Assembly (NCBI GenBank): GCA_947502355.1
Contig: CANMZP010000016.1
Span: 28,338-92,337, forward strand
DNA length: 64,000 bases
Origin: an uncultured Thalassotalea sp.
GTDB lineage: Bacteria > Pseudomonadota > Gammaproteobacteria > Enterobacterales > Alteromonadaceae
Direction of reading: 5' to 3'
Made by a program: the position numbers and the translations under genes. How positions within the stretch are numbered: the stretch's first letter is position 1; each line of letters starts with the position of its first letter. Under the pieces are notes generated by a model that worked only from the letters and a program-made list of their open reading frames with translations, was not told the DNA's origin and ran no database searches. Shown here piece by piece: positions 61,181 to 64,000 of this stretch.

Positions 61181-64000
61181 TTAAGCCACACGCCGATAAA
61201 AGTTCTTGCGACTTACTAGGCTTAAACCAGCAATTAACAGCAACCAGCTTACAGAGCCACCACCGCTGCCACTTTCTGGCTTAGACTCGACTTTATTGTT
61301 AATCGTCAAGCTTGTCGTCACATTGGAAGTTAACTCGCCATCAGAAACAATAAGCTGTAGCTCTATTAATTGATTACTAGTTATCTGTGGAGCAGTAAAC
61401 GATACTTGAGCAGTATCAGCATTAGAGAGCGTGACTTTAGGGCCAGAGATTTGTACCCAACTAAAAGTAAGGCTATGGCCATCTGGATCTGTACTAGTAG
61501 ATTTCAAACTTATCTGATCACCTTCAGTAACGCTAGCACTATGCTTTTCAATGGCCGCTAAAGGTGCCTTGTTAACGTTAAAGACTAAAACCTCTACCAT
61601 CTCACTGACAGTGTCGTAACCATCGCTAACTTCTACAGTGAACTCCAACCACTCATCTATGGTCACTTCAGGGCTAACAAAGGTAACTTGACCCGCTTCT
61701 CCTAACGTCAACTCAACATTCGTGCCCGATATTTGTGACCAGTTAAAACTAAGCTGGTCGTTATCTGCATCCAATGTACCTGATGCATCTAAGGTCACAG
61801 TTTCGCCTTCATTAGTTGATAATGACAATGGTACATCAATCACCGGAGCCCTATTCACAAAGGCTTCGACAAGAACTCCTGGGTCTTTTATAACCCCATT
61901 GGCTTCTCCATCAGCATCATTATGCCCACCATCTTCAATCAATAATTGAATACAGGTATCACCTACGTTAAGACCTGGCTCGTAAACATCTGAGTTAGGT
62001 TTTGGACAATTGCCATGCGGATCCCTTTGTGATGAAGACAGACTATTGCGCTCATCTTCAACAAAGTCAAACCAACCATTTTCTGAATTAAATTTACGGT
62101 ATTTGGCACTTTCGGGAATAGCTTTACCTTGACCTAGAGGAACAACAACAGGTACTGAATCTCCGGTTTTGGCAAGTCCATAAACATTGAAGTTAGTAAT
62201 AGCTGTCAACGCCCTGTGATGTCCATCTTGCGCCTTATCGGTACCTTCACCGCTATTCCCCCCGTTAGCTGCTAGTTCTTCTGAGCTAACGCCAGCATCT
62301 TTACCATTTGTATCCAGTGCTGCAAGAACTACATCCCCTAGACCTAAAGTTAGCCCTGGTAAAGTTTCCAATAACTCATCACCCTCTCCAGATGGTAATC
62401 GGCTAGTATTACTGTCATCATCAAGGTAATCGGCAATGCCATCACCATCGCTGTCACCATAACCTTCTTCGCTATCCACAGTACCATCGTTATCGCTATC
62501 ACTATCACTAGCTAATTCCTCTAGCTCTGCAATGGTCAGCATCTGGGCAGCACTAACCTTAAACCCGTCATTCGTGTTGGTTTCTTCGACAATGGCCGAG
62601 AGACGATAGTTACCAGCATTCAACTCACTAGGTTCAAACTCAAAAGTCGTTGTTAGCTCGTCGTTAGCAGCATCTGTCAGGGCATTGTCAACAGAAATCC
62701 AGCTTATGCTGTGTTCATCTTGACTATTAACATCGTTAACAAGCGCAGTCACTGTCACAGTACCAGCACTCTTGTCGATAACGCTCACAACTTTACCGCT
62801 TTGTGAAGCAACCAACTGCAACATTGGTTTAAGGTTCTCTTCAATAACGGTAAAACTTCTTACATTATCGTCGATCACGACAGCATGCTCGGCTGAAATT
62901 AAGGTAATTGTTGCCAATTCACCGACTAAGGCATCATCAGTAATTTCAATGGTAAGCGATTGCTCATCACCACCATCAAAAACAAGCTCGCCCGACGACG
63001 CAACAACTGCATCTCCTGAAAGCTCATAGCTGACCGTGACCGGATAATGCGCAGCCTGGCCTGAAAGGGTGATTACCTGCATCACAGTATCACCCGCCTG
63101 ACTGTAACCTGCCTGGCCTAATGTCACCTGAGGATTAATATTGACCACTAACTCAGTATCCGCCTGGTTACCTGACGCATCTTCAGCAATTACTCTTACG
63201 GAGTGCTGCCCCGAACGATAACGAGTCTCTCCGGAAATATTGGCCGCAACATCACCATCAACTAAGTCCGTAGCCTGAGAATTAATATAGCCATTTAGGT
63301 CGGTTAACAAGCCCTCTGCATCTACTGTTACCGGCAGCAACTCTGCAAAGGCCGGAGCGGTTGTATCAACAATATGAACAATCTGATCCGCCATTGCGGT
63401 ATTACCTGCGTAGTCTGTCGCCGTCCAGGTGACCGTATGGCTACCTAGTAACAGCGGTTCGCTGTAATCGGAAACGATAGTTGGCTCATTCAAGTTATTA
63501 TCAGTTACTTTCGGTGCTACCAAGCTAATTTCGGTTAGCTCGCCAGTCGCCTCAAAGGTCAACTCGCTAAGCACGTCAATAACAGGTGCTTTACCATCGC
63601 CAACTTGCTCATTGAGGGGCTCCGCGTCTTCTTCATCAAGAATACCGTCATTGTCATCGTCAGTATCGGCAGTGTTACCAATGCCATCACCATCAGTATC
63701 GGTAGACTCTGCCGCATCTAATGGGAACGCATCAGACGTATCGGCAACACCGTCACCATCATCATCTGTATCAGCATTGTTACCAATGCCATCGCCATCA
63801 GTATCGGTAGACTCTGCAGCATCTAATGGGAACGCATCTGAAGCATCTGCGACACCGTCACCATCATCATCAGTATCGGCATTGTTACCAATACCGTCAC
63901 CATCGGTATCGGTAGACTCTGCAGCATCTAATGGGAACGCATCAGACGTATCGGAAACACCATCACCATCATCATCGGTGTCGGCATTATTGCCAATACC
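61181..64000 (-). CDS. Large surface protein with TSP3 calcium-binding repeats and GlyGly-CTERM (5' end outside window)
   Basis: Open to the window edge; the GTG at 63574 is only an internal codon. Reading toward the C-terminus: DTDGDG/DAFPLDA thrombospondin-type-3 calcium repeats (codons in 63640-64000), a HYR-like domain (VSDYSEPLLLGSHTVTWTATD), a Calx-beta-like part, a choice-of-anchor-U-like domain (YEPGLNVGDTCIQLLIEDGGHNDADG), and two PKD/REJ-like domains (DADNDQLSFNWSQISG, DPDGHSLTFSWVQISG). It ends SGGGSVSWLLLIAGLSL-SRKNFYRR, a GlyGly-CTERM rhombosortase signal. Probably type II secreted and kept at the outer surface. Role unknown, perhaps adhesion or matrix. Confidence 0.9.
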   Translation of the reverse strand, partial: GIGNNADTDDDGDGVSDTSDAFPLDAAESTDTDGDGIGNNADTDDDGDGVADASDAFPLDAAESTDTDGDGIGNNADTDDDGDGVADTSDAFPLDAAESTDTDGDGIGNTADTDDDNDGILDEEDAEPLNEQVGDGKAPVIDVLSELTFEATGELTEISLVAPKVTDNNLNEPTIVSDYSEPLLLGSHTVTWTATDYAGNTAMADQIVHIVDTTAPAFAELLPVTVDAEGLLTDLNGYINSQATDLVDGDVAANISGETRYRSGQHSVRVIAEDASGNQADTELVVNINPQVTLGQAGYSQAGDTVMQVITLSGQAAHYPVTVSYELSGDAVVASSGELVFDGGDEQSLTIEITDDALVGELATITLISAEHAVVIDDNVRSFTVIEENLKPMLQLVASQSGKVVSVIDKSAGTVTVTALVNDVNSQDEHSISWISVDNALTDAANDELTTTFEFEPSELNAGNYRLSAIVEETNTNDGFKVSAAQMLTIAELEELASDSDSDNDGTVDSEEGYGDSDGDGIADYLDDDSNTSRLPSGEGDELLETLPGLTLGLGDVVLAALDTNGKDAGVSSEELAANGGNSGEGTDKAQDGHHRALTAITNFNVYGLAKTGDSVPVVVPLGQGKAIPESAKYRKFNSENGWFDFVEDERNSLSSSQRDPHGNCPKPNSDVYEPGLNVGDTCIQLLIEDGGHNDADGEANGVIKDPGVLVEAFVNRAPVIDVPLSLSTNEGETVTLDASGTLDADNDQLSFNWSQISGTNVELTLGEAGQVTFVSPEVTIDEWLEFTVEVSDGYDTVSEMVEVLVFNVNKAPLAAIEKHSASVTEGDQISLKSTSTDPDGHSLTFSWVQISGPKVTLSNADTAQVSFTAPQITSNQLIELQLIVSDGELTSNVTTSLTINNKVESKPESGSGGGSVSWLLLIAGLSLVSRKNFYRRVA
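63640..64000 (-). repeat. 105-bp tandem repeats in the surface protein gene
   Basis: Repeat anchor ATGGGAACGC occurs at 63721, 63826 and 63931, a 105-bp period equal to 35 residues. Each unit encodes DAFPLDAAESTDTDGDGIGN-like acidic calcium-binding sequence with a few changes between copies. The array continues beyond the window. Confidence 0.92.

Noticed and set aside
63640..64000. CRISPR array (regular repeats at window end)
   Set aside because: Repeat period is 105 bp without unique spacers, in frame, and encodes DTDGDG calcium-binding residues of the surface protein.

Overview
The window looks like chromosome of a marine gammaproteobacterium of the Alteromonadales, probably Colwellia/Thalassotalea-like. 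This is inferred from gene content, not from a marker gene. The supporting signs are pilMNOPQ-aroK, a divergent argE / argCBFGH cluster whose argH is fused to an N-acetylglutamate synthase (GNAT) domain, a large TonB receptor, a GlyGly-CTERM surface protein and AT-rich DNA. No rRNA or tRNA gene was recognised.

Layout. 1-8.3 kb: type IV pilus assembly (pilM-Q) ahead of aroK, divergent from the penicillin-binding protein gene mrcA. 8.4-15.8 kb: arginine biosynthesis. 16.2-23.3 kb: housekeeping genes (nfuA, a secreted M14 peptidase, comF, bioH, an MscS channel, small proteins). 23.3-31.0 kb: an apparent cyanophycin / isoaspartyl-peptide utilisation locus (isoaspartyl dipeptidase, YfcC-type permease and TonB receptor, divergent from a secreted cyanophycinase). 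31.1-32.5 kb: pyrE and rph. 32.7-35.7 kb: a periplasmic thioredoxin-like protein, a Tat-exported gluconate-2-dehydrogenase subunit 3 and a GMC oxidoreductase.

The most striking structure is 35,660-46,267. This 10.6-kb block has IS21-like ends (TGTCGCTAAGAC-ATA at both tips, with further TGTC-CTAA repeats inside the right tip) and lies between two copies of TTAAA, as a target-site duplication would. It holds only a C-terminal scrap of an IstA transposase. Its cargo is cbpM, cbpA, fumC, nhaA, acnA, hflC and hflK, which looks like a proteostasis, ion-homeostasis and stress-resistant TCA set; a heat-shock-like promoter lies before hflK. Removing the block would put the GMC stop codon directly beside the terminator of the neighbouring GH3 gene.

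A second mobile element (49,462-56,745) sits in the 3' end of yicC. It has a tyrosine recombinase, an AlpA regulator, a RepA-like ATPase, repeated TGGTGGGT arm-type sites at both ends, and an attR that still encodes the displaced YicC tail (KIQNIE-stop). Its cargo is a short secreted Cys-containing peptide, a Sel1 lipoprotein and several small membrane proteins of unknown role. Beyond it are a DUF4143 ATPase, a hipBA toxin-antitoxin pair with four operator-like palindromes spaced exactly 50 bp centre to centre, and a large calcium-binding-repeat surface protein that runs off the right edge.

All family assignments come from reading motifs; no searches were run.
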